A DNA stretch of 14,518 bases from an uncultured Lachnospiraceae bacterium (GTDB taxonomy: Bacteria > Bacillota > Clostridia > Lachnospirales > Lachnospiraceae), in assembly GCA_934371505.1 (NCBI GenBank), contig CAKRNW010000053.1, positions 1 through 14,518 on the forward strand. Direction: 5' to 3'. The position numbers were made by a program, and so were the translations under genes. Below, one piece after another: positions 8,701 through 14,518 of the stretch; position 1 is the stretch's first letter, and each line of letters begins with the position of its first letter. The notes beneath the pieces were generated by a model that saw only the letters and a list, made by a program, of their open reading frames with translations, ran no database searches and was not told where the DNA came from.

Positions 8701-8742
8701 TACTTTACGCAAAGTAAGCAGCGACTTAAAAATCGCTGCTTA
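8701..8742 (-). promoter_or_regulatory. Tandem hairpins between scfA and scfB (attenuator or mRNA stabiliser)
   Basis: Two perfect inverted repeats adjoin. TAAGCAGCGA/TCGCTGCTTA (8715-8724 and 8733-8742, 8-nt loop) has a 10-bp stem. TACTTT/AAAGTA (8701-8706 and 8711-8716, 4-nt loop) shares two bases with it. Neither is followed by a T-run on the minus strand, so full termination is unlikely. The placement, after a short precursor gene and before its enzyme, fits partial attenuation or 3'-end protection that would give more peptide mRNA than maturase mRNA. Confidence 0.55.
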
Positions 8743-8770
8743 AATAAGAAGTAAATACAACTCTCTTTTC

Positions 8771-8914
8771 TTATTTTACTTTCTCACAGCTCTGATTTCC
8801 TACAGTACAGGAAGTCTTACATGCAGACTGACAAGAAGTCTGGCACTCGCCGCATCCACCTTTTTTCATGGATTCTTTTAAATTTCTGGTGTTTAATGTC
8901 TTGATGTGTTTCAT
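8771..8914 (-). CDS. scfA: SCIFF ranthipeptide precursor (six cysteines in forty-five residues)
   Basis: This 47-residue precursor is the substrate of the adjacent maturase ScfB. The leader begins MKHIKTLNTRNLK, the conserved N-terminus of SCIFF peptides. The core has six cysteines at 21, 24, 28, 32, 36 and 43, within GGCGECQTSC, QSACKTSC and QSCEKVK. In the Clostridium thermocellum homologue a Cys32-Thr37 thioether was characterised. Both Cys32 and Thr37 are present here at the same numbers. Most cysteines have a Thr or Ser one to three residues on, as expected for bridge acceptors. The ATG at 8914 has AGGAG ten bases upstream. The gene is easy to miss because of its size. It is first in the operon with scfB and secDF. 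No dedicated protease or exporter is visible nearby. Its biological role remains unsettled; signalling has been proposed for ranthipeptides in other clostridia. Confidence 0.96.
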   Translation of the reverse strand: MKHIKTLNTRNLKESMKKGGCGECQTSCQSACKTSCTVGNQSCEKVK

Positions 8915-8962
8915 AACTAAACAGCTCCTACTTTCTTATCAAATTTCTAATCCGTTTCTACT

Positions 8963-8978
8963 GCTATTTATCAATAGC
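8963..8978 (-). repeat. Hairpin at the 5' end of the scfA leader RNA
   Basis: GCTATT and AATAGC form a 6-bp stem with a 4-nt loop. It lies at about the predicted transcript start of the scfA operon, with around 65 nt of leader to the scfA start codon. A hairpin at the extreme 5' end can protect an mRNA from decay. This is a pattern observation only. Confidence 0.35.
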
Positions 8979-8985
8979 TTCTAGT

Positions 8986-9014
8986 AGTATAGCATAGTTT
9001 CTGTGCTATGAAAA
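8986..9014 (-). promoter_or_regulatory. Promoter of the scfA-scfB-secDF operon
   Basis: On the minus strand there is a -35 TTTTCA (9009-9014), a 17-bp spacer and a -10 TATACT (8986-8991) preceded by TGC as an extended -10. The hexamers match 4/6 and 5/6 of the vegetative consensus. The transcript would start near 8979. It begins just past the stop codon of the upstream membrane-protein gene, so the operon can be expressed independently of that gene. Confidence 0.7.
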
Positions 9015-9022
9015 GCACTTTT

Positions 9023-9376
9023 TTATGAGACCATTCCTCCAAACATTCCACTCATGGTGCAAAGAAAAAGTACCAGCAAGCTCCTTGGTGCCTCCTCCAT
9101 CACCTGATGTCCTGCAATCAGGGATGCCAGAAATAAAACAGCAAAATAAAGTCCTCCCGCCAGCATCCCCCAAAGGAAACGCCTGTTTACCATCTGTCTG
9201 CCGCACAGAAGTCCTGCCAGAAAGCATGCCAGCACATAGATGGTGCAGATTCCCACATGAACACCGGTCTCCGGCATACGAAAACGGTATACCAGAAGTG
9301 TCAGCAGCAGGAGCAGACCGATGGTCAGCGCATATCCCCCCAATAATCCTTTCAGTAAACTGATTCCTTTCCTCAT
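9023..9376 (-). CDS. Small four-helix membrane protein (TIGR04086-like)
   Basis: The product is 117 residues of very hydrophobic sequence. Four membrane helices can be drawn at about 9-30, 40-60, 67-87 and 96-115. They are joined by short loops with basic residues (YRFR, GRQMVNRR). It resembles the small TIGR04086-type membrane proteins of Firmicutes, which often lie beside yajC, SCIFF and sec genes; this match is from memory and not searched. The open frame extends to 9466, but the added residues are hydrophilic and lack a ribosome site. The ATG at 9376 has AGGA five bases upstream and gives the usual family length. An in-frame ATG five codons earlier (9391) lacks a site. The gene is divergent from the CNNM gene and lies upstream of, and on the same strand as, scfA. 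Its function is unknown. No confident promoter was found; TTGTCA near 9429-9434 on the minus strand is only a possible -35. Confidence 0.8.
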   Translation of the reverse strand: MRKGISLLKGLLGGYALTIGLLLLLTLLVYRFRMPETGVHVGICTIYVLACFLAGLLCGRQMVNRRFLWGMLAGGLYFAVLFLASLIAGHQVMEEAPRSLLVLFLCTMSGMFGGMVS

Positions 9377-9418
9377 CTCTATCCTGTCCATTCTGTTTTT
9401 ACATGTATATTCATCCCC

Positions 9419-9464
9419 GATTCCAAACTTGACAAGAGTTTGCGCATATTGTATAGTTGGAATC
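9419..9464. promoter_or_regulatory. Inverted repeat enclosing the CNNM promoter (possible operator)
   Basis: GATTCCAA (9419-9426) and TTGGAATC (9457-9464) are perfect inverted copies with 30 bp between them. One arm lies just upstream of the -35 and the other overlaps the end of the -10 and the predicted transcript start. The arms sit in the divergent gap shared with the small membrane-protein gene. Such placement fits a repressor bound at both sides of the promoter. No regulator gene is visible in the window. Confidence 0.4.
9429..9457 (+). promoter_or_regulatory. Consensus vegetative promoter for the CNNM gene
   Basis: TTGACA (9429-9434), a 17-bp spacer and TATAGT (9452-9457) match the housekeeping sigma consensus at 6/6 and 5/6 positions. 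The predicted start near 9464 leaves a 30-nt leader that contains AAGGAG at 9479-9484. This is the strongest promoter in the window. Confidence 0.85.
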
Positions 9465-9494
9465 AACTAATTTTTTACAAGGAGTGAACAAATT

Positions 9495-10835
9495 TTGGAT
9501 ACCACTGGTGTCATACAAATCTGTATTCTGATTGTCCTGTTATTTTTATCAGGATTCTTTTCTTCTGCCGAAACGGCATTAACCACGGTGAATCTCATAC
9601 GAATCCGTGCCCTTGCCGAGAAGGGTGATAAGCGGGCGTCCCGCGTTCTTTCCATTCATGAAAAACACAGCAAAATGCTGAGTACCGTTTTAATAGGAAA
9701 TAACATTGTGAATATCTCCGCCTCCTCCCTTGCAACCTCTCTGACCATCCGATTGCTCGGAAGTTACGCCGTGGGCATTACCACTGGTATATTAACCCTG
9801 CTGGTGCTGCTGTTCGGTGAGATTGTGCCGAAAAACTGGGCAATGATCAACGCTGAGAAGCTTTCCCTTGCCTACTCCTCCATGATCCAGTCCCTGATGT
9901 GGGTACTGACACCTATTATTTTCGTGGTGGATGGACTGTCCCATTTGATTTTCAGGCTGTTCCGCATTGATCCGGATGCCAACAAAAATCAAATAACAGA
10001 AAACGAGCTCCGCACCTACCTGGATGTCAGTCATGAGGACGGTGTCATTGAGTCTGAGGAAAAGAAAATCATTTACAATATCTTTGATTTCAACGATGCG
10101 GTGGCAAAGGATATTATGATTCCCCGCATTAACATGGTGAGTGCGGACATTAACAGTTCCTACAAACAGGTATTTGATCTGTTTAAGGAATCCATGTACA
10201 CCCGGATTCCCATCTATGAAGATTCCGAGGACAATATCATCGGTCTGATTAATGTCAAGGATTTCCTCTTAGTCACTGACAAGCGCAGCTTTAACATCCG
10301 GGAAAATAACCTGTTACGCCGCGCCTACTATACTTATGAATACAAAAAGACTTCCGACTTACTGGATGAGCTCCGGGAAGAAAGCACCAATGTCGTATTC
10401 GTATTAAACGAGTACGGTGCTACCGTGGGTATGATTACTCTGGAAGATTTGCTGGAGGAAATCGTGGGTGAGATCCGGGATGAGTACGATGAGGACGAGA
10501 AAATGCAGATTCAGCCCGTGGAGGGTGAACCCCGCACCTGGCTGGTGGAAGGCGGCATGAAGCTTGACGATATCAATGACCGTCTGGGTACGGATTTTGA
10601 TTCCGAGGACTATGATTCCATCGGGGGTCTGATCATCGAAGCCTTAGACCGTTTCCCTGAAAATCAGGAGGTCGTGGTTCTGGAGGACGGAACTGTCCTG
10701 AAAGTGATGAGTATCCAGAATAACCGGATTGTCCAGGTGAAATTAACCCTGCCGGAACCGGAAACCAAAACCGATGACGACGCAACGGATTCTCAACATT
10801 CCAGTCATGACGAAAAGGAAACAACAGAGGATTAG
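9495..10835 (+). CDS. CNNM/CorC-HlyC family ('hemolysin-type') membrane transporter with CBS pair
   Basis: The product is 446 residues, typical of the family. The N-terminal CNNM (DUF21) domain has membrane segments at about 6-24, 62-85, 93-112 and 122-143. Conserved polar motifs in them are SSAETA (23-28), GNN (68-70) and GEIVPK (108-113). A cytoplasmic CBS-domain pair follows at about 200-330, including VKDIMIPR-like AKDIMIPR and EYGATVGMITLEDLLEEIVGEI. A CorC_HlyC domain at about 340-420 comes next. The last 25 residues are a low-complexity acidic tail rich in Asp, Thr, His and Ser. Members export Mg2+ (MpfA in Staphylococcus) or act in Mg2+/Co2+ resistance; the substrate here is inferred. 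The old name 'hemolysin' does not imply toxicity. The start is TTG at 9495 with AAGGAG upstream. It is a monocistronic gene with its own promoter and terminator, and the only plus-strand gene. Confidence 0.93.
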   Translation: MDTTGVIQICILIVLLFLSGFFSSAETALTTVNLIRIRALAEKGDKRASRVLSIHEKHSKMLSTVLIGNNIVNISASSLATSLTIRLLGSYAVGITTGILTLLVLLFGEIVPKNWAMINAEKLSLAYSSMIQSLMWVLTPIIFVVDGLSHLIFRLFRIDPDANKNQITENELRTYLDVSHEDGVIESEEKKIIYNIFDFNDAVAKDIMIPRINMVSADINSSYKQVFDLFKESMYTRIPIYEDSEDNIIGLINVKDFLLVTDKRSFNIRENNLLRRAYYTYEYKKTSDLLDELREESTNVVFVLNEYGATVGMITLEDLLEEIVGEIRDEYDEDEKMQIQPVEGEPRTWLVEGGMKLDDINDRLGTDFDSEDYDSIGGLIIEALDRFPENQEVVVLEDGTVLKVMSIQNNRIVQVKLTLPEPETKTDDDATDSQHSSHDEKETTED

Positions 10836-10843
10836 ACCTCTGC

Positions 10844-10879
10844 AAAAAAGAGTGAACGTTAAAACCGTTCACTCTTTTT
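10844..10879. terminator. Bidirectional terminator between convergent genes
   Basis: GAGTGAACG (10850-10858) and CGTTCACTC (10866-10874) form a 9-bp stem with a 7-nt loop. A6 flanks one side and T5 the other, so each strand ends in a T-run. It serves the CNNM gene from the left and the aspS-led operon from the right. Confidence 0.9.
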
Positions 10880-10883
10880 CATA

Positions 10884-11342
10884 TTACTTTCTATAAATTT
10901 CTTCTCCCGCTACTACCCGGTCAATCTTCTCTTTCACAGGGGCAAGCTCTCCCATTTTCTCAAGGGACTGCTCCTGTAACTGTTCATAGTAGGAAACCTT
11001 CTGAGCCGCTTTCTCGTACGCCTCGCCTTCCGTCTGGTTCATTTCCTCCCGGTAGACTCTCTGATAAAAGGCTCCCTCAAAGTAATGGGATAAGGCATAG
11101 ACCTCCTGCAAATCCCCGTTTACTTTAACGTTTTTCGGTTCATCCCGGTGGGTGTAATAGAGGGTTTTCGTGTAATCTTCATTTAACACCCATTCCAGCA
11201 TCTTATTGGTATTCATCTGTGTTCCGTTGCGCTCCAGCCAGTTGCTTGTCATGACAAACACCTCCATGAAACACAAAAGCACCAGCACTACAATCACGGC
11301 ATCCATGCCATATAGAATGAACTTATTCTCCTGCTTTTTCAT
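10884..11342 (-). CDS. Single-pass membrane protein, ribbon-less relative of the zinc-ribbon proteins upstream
   Basis: I do not recognise a named family. The product is 152 residues: a short basic N-terminus, one membrane helix at about 9-31, and a hydrophilic helical outer part with a likely coiled coil at about 105-145. The segment MLEWVLNEDY (48-57), followed by Tyr-rich sequence and YALSHYFEG (82-90), lines up with the outer domains of the proteins at 11323-12090 and 12402-13160, although the cysteine ribbon is absent. The frame is open to 11402, but residues before 11342 read like a shadow of the upstream gene. The ATG at 11342 is preferred, giving a 20-bp overlap with the preceding gene. 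Its ribosome site is weak, so translation probably depends on coupling. It is the last gene of the aspS operon, directly before the terminator. Confidence 0.8.
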   Translation of the reverse strand: MKKQENKFILYGMDAVIVVLVLLCFMEVFVMTSNWLERNGTQMNTNKMLEWVLNEDYTKTLYYTHRDEPKNVKVNGDLQEVYALSHYFEGAFYQRVYREEMNQTEGEAYEKAAQKVSYYEQLQEQSLEKMGELAPVKEKIDRVVAGEEIYRK

Positions 11343-12090
11343 CCGCTTGTCCCAATTCTTCCCGAAGGATTTGTTCTCTCCCTGCACCGGTGAGTTCATC
11401 AAAATTCGCTGTGGTTTCCGTGGAAATTCCCAGTTTTTCCTGTAACAGTGCGCTCATATCCGCTTTCATGGTTTCCAGAATGGTCTGGTTTTCCCCGTTC
11501 ACTGCCCCTTCAATCTCTTCATAGCCATTCAGATAAGTGGCATCATAAAAGGAATCCAAATCTGAACCGAGGATTTCCAGATAGTCCATGCTGCTGTCCG
11601 TTTCCTCCTGGTAATGTTTCCTGTCCGTCTCGATATCCCGCTCCACGCTGGCATAAAACCGTGCCGCATAGAGAATGGGATAATAGCCTTTGAACACGCC
11701 TTTGTCATCCAGCAGTTCCTTTTCCCGGGAATACCGAGTCAGTCCACTGTAATCTCCCGCGGTGAGATATTCCTCTATCTGTGCCACAATCTCATCGTAG
11801 TTTTTCCGGTTTCCGGCATTCACCGCCGCCTGCTGTCGGTCGTCCCGGAAGGCTCCCCAGAGCATCCAGAAAAGAAATCCGCCACACAGCAGTGCTGCCA
11901 TAAGAATCCAAAGAGTCCTGGTCTGAAACGCAGAGGTTTTCCTTTGTACCTGTTCTTTGGTCTCCCCGTAGGCTGCCTGGTAATGTTTCATGCTTGCCCG
12001 ATGCACCGCGGCGAAGGTATTTTTCCTGTTACAATGGGGACACCGCACATCTTCCGGGCTAAGCTCGCCCCCGCAATATTTACACGTCAT
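11323..12090 (-). CDS. Zinc-ribbon single-pass membrane protein (paralogue of 12402-13160)
   Basis: The product has 255 residues. A zinc ribbon has Cys3, Cys6, Cys17 and Cys20 (CKYC and CPHC). A helix with KHY at 35-37 and a basic stretch precede one membrane segment at about 59-79. Basic residues before and an acidic Tyr-rich region after the helix predict ribbon inside, C-terminus outside. The outer domain (82-255) is helical with IEEYLTAGDY (105-114) and a long acidic middle. The first 120 residues align without gaps to the product of 12402-13160, sharing all four cysteines, Lys35-His36-Tyr37, Ile101, Gln104, Glu107, Tyr114 and Tyr120. The architecture recalls Firmicutes zinc-ribbon membrane proteins such as TcaA/YvbJ, but no homology to them is claimed. 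The start has AAGGA upstream and overlaps the preceding gene by 11 bp. Confidence 0.85.
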   Translation of the reverse strand: MTCKYCGGELSPEDVRCPHCNRKNTFAAVHRASMKHYQAAYGETKEQVQRKTSAFQTRTLWILMAALLCGGFLFWMLWGAFRDDRQQAAVNAGNRKNYDEIVAQIEEYLTAGDYSGLTRYSREKELLDDKGVFKGYYPILYAARFYASVERDIETDRKHYQEETDSSMDYLEILGSDLDSFYDATYLNGYEEIEGAVNGENQTILETMKADMSALLQEKLGISTETTANFDELTGAGREQILREELGQADEKAGE

Positions 12091-12412
12091 TTAAGATTGC
12101 TTCCTTTAACTGGGTTGTTTTTATCTGTTCTTCATGGTTACTGTAAAGATAGAGTCCCCCTAACAGCAGGCACACTGCCAGGACAATTCCTGCCATCACA
12201 AGAATCTCCCGTTTCCACACCAGACGGAGTGCCCGCTTTCTTCCCTGGGGTAATTCTCCAAGGTTCTTCCTGGTCTCCTCCAGCCCTTCCATGTACTTCC
12301 GCTCATTGCCCCAGAGATTGGTGGCTCCACAATAGGGACAGGCGGGAAGTTTTCTGTCAAAGGCAGCTCCACAGGAACCACAGGTTACCAGACGCATTTT
12401 TTTACTGCTCAT
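12080..12412 (-). CDS. Short zinc-ribbon single-pass membrane protein
   Basis: The product has 110 residues. A zinc ribbon has Cys11, Cys14, Cys25 and Cys28 (CGSC and CPYC). A charged helix follows with RKYMEGLEETRKNL (38-51), and a very basic stretch (57-68) leads into a membrane helix at about 69-91. Only about 19 residues remain outside. The helix resembles the KHY helix in the two larger ribbon proteins on either side, so this looks like the same cytoplasmic half without the outer domain. The frame also offers a GTG two codons upstream (12418). ATG at 12412 is preferred because AAGGAG sits five bases before it. It overlaps the preceding gene by 11 bp and the following gene by 11 bp. No named family is recognised. 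Confidence 0.82.
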   Translation of the reverse strand: MSSKKMRLVTCGSCGAAFDRKLPACPYCGATNLWGNERKYMEGLEETRKNLGELPQGRKRALRLVWKREILVMAGIVLAVCLLLGGLYLYSNHEEQIKTTQLKEAILNDV

Positions 12413-13160
12413 TGCCACTCCTTTCTTCCATCAGAAGGAGCATCCCGGATTCATCCATCGTCCGCAGGGATGCCGCCTCCTCCTCTGACAACCCCAGATA
12501 GGTCTGTAACACCCTGTCCATGTGGTCGTAGATTTCTTCGATATAGGGCATGGTCAGCTCTTCATCCAATACGCCGCCGATGCTGGCATAGGTTCCTAAA
12601 TGTTTCGGGCTGTAAAACTCCGCCAGAATTGCACACAAATCCTCCAGTGCCTGGTTCCGTTTGTACACATCCTCTGCCGTCAGGTACTCGTCCAGATGAT
12701 TCAGGGAAAATTCATAGCAGCTTGCCGCCGTCATCAGGGGCATCCATTTCAAATAAGGCTGATCGGATGCCGTCCATCCCGTGAGGTGGTAGCTGTCACA
12801 GTAGCTGTAAAACGAATAATACTGTTCCCCTTCCCACAGTTCTAACATCTGGGGAAGGATTTCCTCATAATGGTCTACCGCATATGCCTGCTTTTTCTCA
12901 TAGTAACTCCGCTCCACGTTGGCAGAGGCGAAAATCAGTGCCACCAGTGTCACCGTCAAAATGGCAATCAAAATGCCGCGCACTGCATAACCGGACAGTT
13001 TTTTGTTGGTGCGCTCCACTTCCTCCCGCGTCGCCTCATAATCTGCCCGGTAATGTTTCCGCGCGGCGATATGCTCTTTTGCCTGTATATTTTTCTTTCC
13101 ACAGTGAGGACAGACCTCCATCTCTAAGGTCAGATTTCCTCCGCAATAAGGACATTTCAT
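12402..13160 (-). CDS. Zinc-ribbon single-pass membrane protein with helical outer domain
   Basis: The product has 252 residues. A zinc ribbon has Cys3, Cys6, Cys17 and Cys20 (CPYC and CPHC). A charged helix carries KHYRADYEATREEV (35-48), and a membrane segment lies at about 58-79. The outer domain is Tyr- and Glu-rich and helical. It contains MLELWEGEQYY (105-115), a PLMTAASCYEF segment (141-151) and Cys121/Cys148. Basic residues before the membrane helix predict the ribbon in the cytoplasm. It is the closest paralogue of the protein at 11323-12090. Start and preceding stop overlap as ATGA (4 bp), a sign of translational coupling with the gene at 13157-13522. The function is unknown. A membrane sensor or scaffold, with the ribbon binding a protein or nucleic acid inside the cell, is inference only. 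Confidence 0.85.
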   Translation of the reverse strand: MKCPYCGGNLTLEMEVCPHCGKKNIQAKEHIAARKHYRADYEATREEVERTNKKLSGYAVRGILIAILTVTLVALIFASANVERSYYEKKQAYAVDHYEEILPQMLELWEGEQYYSFYSYCDSYHLTGWTASDQPYLKWMPLMTAASCYEFSLNHLDEYLTAEDVYKRNQALEDLCAILAEFYSPKHLGTYASIGGVLDEELTMPYIEEIYDHMDRVLQTYLGLSEEEAASLRTMDESGMLLLMEERSGNEQ

Positions 13161-13522
13161 AGATATTTTTCTTCTTTTTCTTTCTCGTAGCCGATGTCTA
13201 CGCCGGGCTTTTTCTCTTTTAATTTGTCAAAGCAGAGCTGGGCACCATCCTTGTGAATGATGAACTCCAACTGCTTTTTGTCCCCGGTTACCAGCACCAG
13301 CTTGTTGACTGTGAACGCCTGTCCCGCCCTGGACATTTCCTCCTGTCTGCGAAATGCCCAGACTACACTTTCGTAGGGCACATAGGAACGCTTGCACAAC
13401 CCTGCGGGGTAGAAGAAACACTGCTCTCCCACCTTTGCCTTGGCGAAAGCCTTCGCCGTGTCAAAATCTGCTTTCAACACGGCGGGCTCACAGGTTTTAT
13501 CTGTCATGGGTATGAATTTCAT
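13157..13522 (-). CDS. Small soluble protein of unknown function, coupled to aspS
   Basis: The product has 121 residues, with no membrane helix or signal peptide. The middle has alternating beta-like segments: CFFYPAGLCKRSYVPYESVVWAFRR (split 35-42 and 43-59), then FTVNKLVLVTGDKKQLEFII (70-89). A charged Lys/Glu-rich C-terminal tail follows. This pattern reminds me of compact PH-like or DUF6709-type proteins found in Lachnospiraceae, but I cannot confirm the match. The start has AGGAG six bases upstream, lying in the end of aspS. Only 3 bp separate the aspS stop from this ATG, and its own stop overlaps the next gene by 4 bp. It therefore links the tRNA synthetase gene to the membrane-protein set below it. 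No regulatory site is seen between these genes. Confidence 0.82.
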   Translation of the reverse strand: MKFIPMTDKTCEPAVLKADFDTAKAFAKAKVGEQCFFYPAGLCKRSYVPYESVVWAFRRQEEMSRAGQAFTVNKLVLVTGDKKQLEFIIHKDGAQLCFDKLKEKKPGVDIGYEKEKEEKYL

Positions 13523-13525
13523 AGA

Positions 13526-14518
13526 TTACTCCTGTACTTCGGGGCGGATAGCGATTCCCAGTTCCTCTAACTGTTTCTCGTCCACCACGTTGGGAGCTTC
13601 ACTCATCATATCGGAGGCATCCTTTACCTTCGGGAAGGCAATAACTTCACGGATGCTGTCTGCGCCGGTGAGTAACATAACGAAACGGTCAAGTCCATAA
13701 GCCAGTCCTGCGTGAGGGGGCACTCCATACTGGAACGCACTGAGAAGGAAACCAAACTGCTCCCATGCTCTCTCCTTGGTAAAGCCCAGAACCTCAAACA
13801 TTTTCTCCTGAATATCATCCTGGTGGATACGGACAGAACCTCCACCCAGCTCCACGCCGTTTAATACGATATCGTAAGCCTTTGCACGGACGCGTCCGGG
13901 GTCAGAATCAATGTACTGCCAGTCCTCCTCCATGGGCATGGTGAACGGATGGTGCATCGCCATAAAACGGTTCTCTTCCTCACTCCACTCCAGTAAGGGG
14001 AACTCGGTTACCCACAGGAAGTTAAACTGTTTCGGGTCGTAAAGATTTAACTGTCTGCCCAGTTCCAGACGCAGCTGTCCCAGTACATTCCATACGATGG
14101 TATTCTTATCGGCTGCAAAGAGGAGTAAATCTCCCTTCTCGCCGTCCATTGCTTTTACTAAAGCCTCTAATTCGTCCGGTGTCATAAATTTGGCGAAGGA
14201 AGATTTGTAGGTGCCATCCTCCTCGATTGCCAGATATGCCAGACCTTTGGCACCGCTACCCTTTGCCATATCCACCAGGGCATCAATTTTCTTACGGGGC
14301 ATGGCTGCCTGTCCCTTGACATTTAAGCCGCGGACAGAACCGCCGTTCTCCAGTGCACCGGTAAATACGCCGAAACCACAGCCTTTTACCACACCGGAAA
14401 CATCCTGTAATTCCATGCCGAAACGGGTATCCGGTTTGTCGGATCCGTAACGGTTCATGGCATCAATCCATTTCATGCGGGGCAGGGGTAACTGTACCTC
14501 CAGACCGATTGCCTCCTT
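13526..14518 (-). CDS. aspS: Aspartyl-tRNA synthetase, C-terminal part (5' end outside window)
   Basis: AspRS charges tRNA-Asp with aspartate in the cytoplasm. The 330 visible residues are the C-terminal part of a bacterial-type enzyme of about 590. The frame runs open through the right edge (EAIGLEVQLPLPRM), so the ATG at 14476 is internal. Visible parts in order: the catalytic-core strand around MNRYGSDKPD; the bacteria-specific GAD insertion (about residues 45-140 of the visible part); FLWVTEFPL with MHHPFTMP; the conserved ELGGGSVRIH active-site segment; and class II motif 3 in GLAYGLDRF. Motifs 1 and 2 and the anticodon-binding domain lie upstream, outside the window. It heads the visible part of an operon whose next gene starts 3 bp after its stop codon. 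The family call is secure. Whether it also charges tRNA-Asn cannot be judged from this part. Confidence 0.97.
   Translation of the reverse strand, partial: KEAIGLEVQLPLPRMKWIDAMNRYGSDKPDTRFGMELQDVSGVVKGCGFGVFTGALENGGSVRGLNVKGQAAMPRKKIDALVDMAKGSGAKGLAYLAIEEDGTYKSSFAKFMTPDELEALVKAMDGEKGDLLLFAADKNTIVWNVLGQLRLELGRQLNLYDPKQFNFLWVTEFPLLEWSEEENRFMAMHHPFTMPMEEDWQYIDSDPGRVRAKAYDIVLNGVELGGGSVRIHQDDIQEKMFEVLGFTKERAWEQFGFLLSAFQYGVPPHAGLAYGLDRFVMLLTGADSIREVIAFPKVKDASDMMSEAPNVVDEKQLEELGIAIRPEVQE

Noticed and set aside
7277..8914. scfA-scfB as a sactipeptide bacteriocin cluster with its own exporter and protease
   Set aside because: No ABC exporter, peptidase or immunity gene is present; the peptide and enzyme match the SCIFF ranthipeptide pair.
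9003..9024. GTGCT/AGCAC hairpin followed by T6 on the plus strand, resembling a terminator
   Set aside because: The stem is only 5 bp, no plus-strand gene precedes it, and on the minus strand it falls on the scfA -35 region with no T-run in the reading direction.
9023..9466. 147-residue version of the small membrane protein
   Set aside because: The added residues are hydrophilic, overlap the CNNM promoter and lack a ribosome site.
11614..12501. Plus-strand open frame of 295 codons across the zinc-ribbon genes
   Set aside because: It is antisense to three overlapping genes with clear cysteine motifs and ribosome sites, has no ribosome site itself, and its translation is low-complexity without recognisable motifs.
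1..14518. Mobile element, prophage, CRISPR, tRNA or rRNA
   Set aside because: No integrase, transposase, long direct repeats, repeat-spacer arrays or cloverleaf-like segments were seen on either strand by eye.

Overview
The window looks like the chromosome of a low-to-moderate-GC Clostridia, most likely a Lachnospiraceae. The evidence is the SCIFF ranthipeptide pair (scfA-scfB) directly ahead of a fused secDF, a fused bacterial-type SecDF, a MurE with the meso-DAP motif DNPR, and Gram-positive style AGGAG ribosome sites. Nothing points to a mobile element: I see no transposase, integrase, phage gene, CRISPR array, tRNA or rRNA. All genes are on the minus strand except one CNNM-type transporter gene (9495-10835).

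Layout. 1-2994 holds a murE-priA transcription unit (priA is cut by the left edge) with an extended -10 promoter at about 3035-3043. 3248-4972 is recJ, bounded by intrinsic terminators on both sides. 5086-8914 is one operon read as scfA - scfB - secDF. The 47-residue SCIFF precursor comes first, followed by its radical SAM maturase and then the Sec accessory protein. The maturase stop codon and the secDF start are only 4 bp apart. A good promoter lies at 8986-9014. 9023-9376 is a four-helix small membrane protein that commonly neighbours this locus. It is divergent from the CNNM/CorC-type gene, which has a consensus promoter (TTGACA-17-TATAGT) enclosed by an inverted repeat.

10884-14518 is a second operon. 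The 3' part of aspS is followed, with 3-bp spacing or with overlaps, by five uncharacterised genes. The first encodes a small soluble protein. Three of the next four carry an N-terminal four-cysteine zinc ribbon, a conserved Lys/Arg-[His/Lys]-Tyr helix and one membrane segment, and two of those also carry an outside domain. The last gene is a shortened relative with the membrane segment and outside domain but no ribbon. These four look like products of local duplication and domain loss. They are the least-explained set here and the best candidate for an undescribed system.

Overall, the region combines housekeeping functions (replication restart, DNA repair, peptidoglycan precursor synthesis, secretion, tRNA charging) with one known but functionally unresolved peptide system (SCIFF) and one unknown membrane-sensor-like cluster. 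Every position and motif was read by eye from the sequence. Family names rest on recognised motifs, not on a database search.
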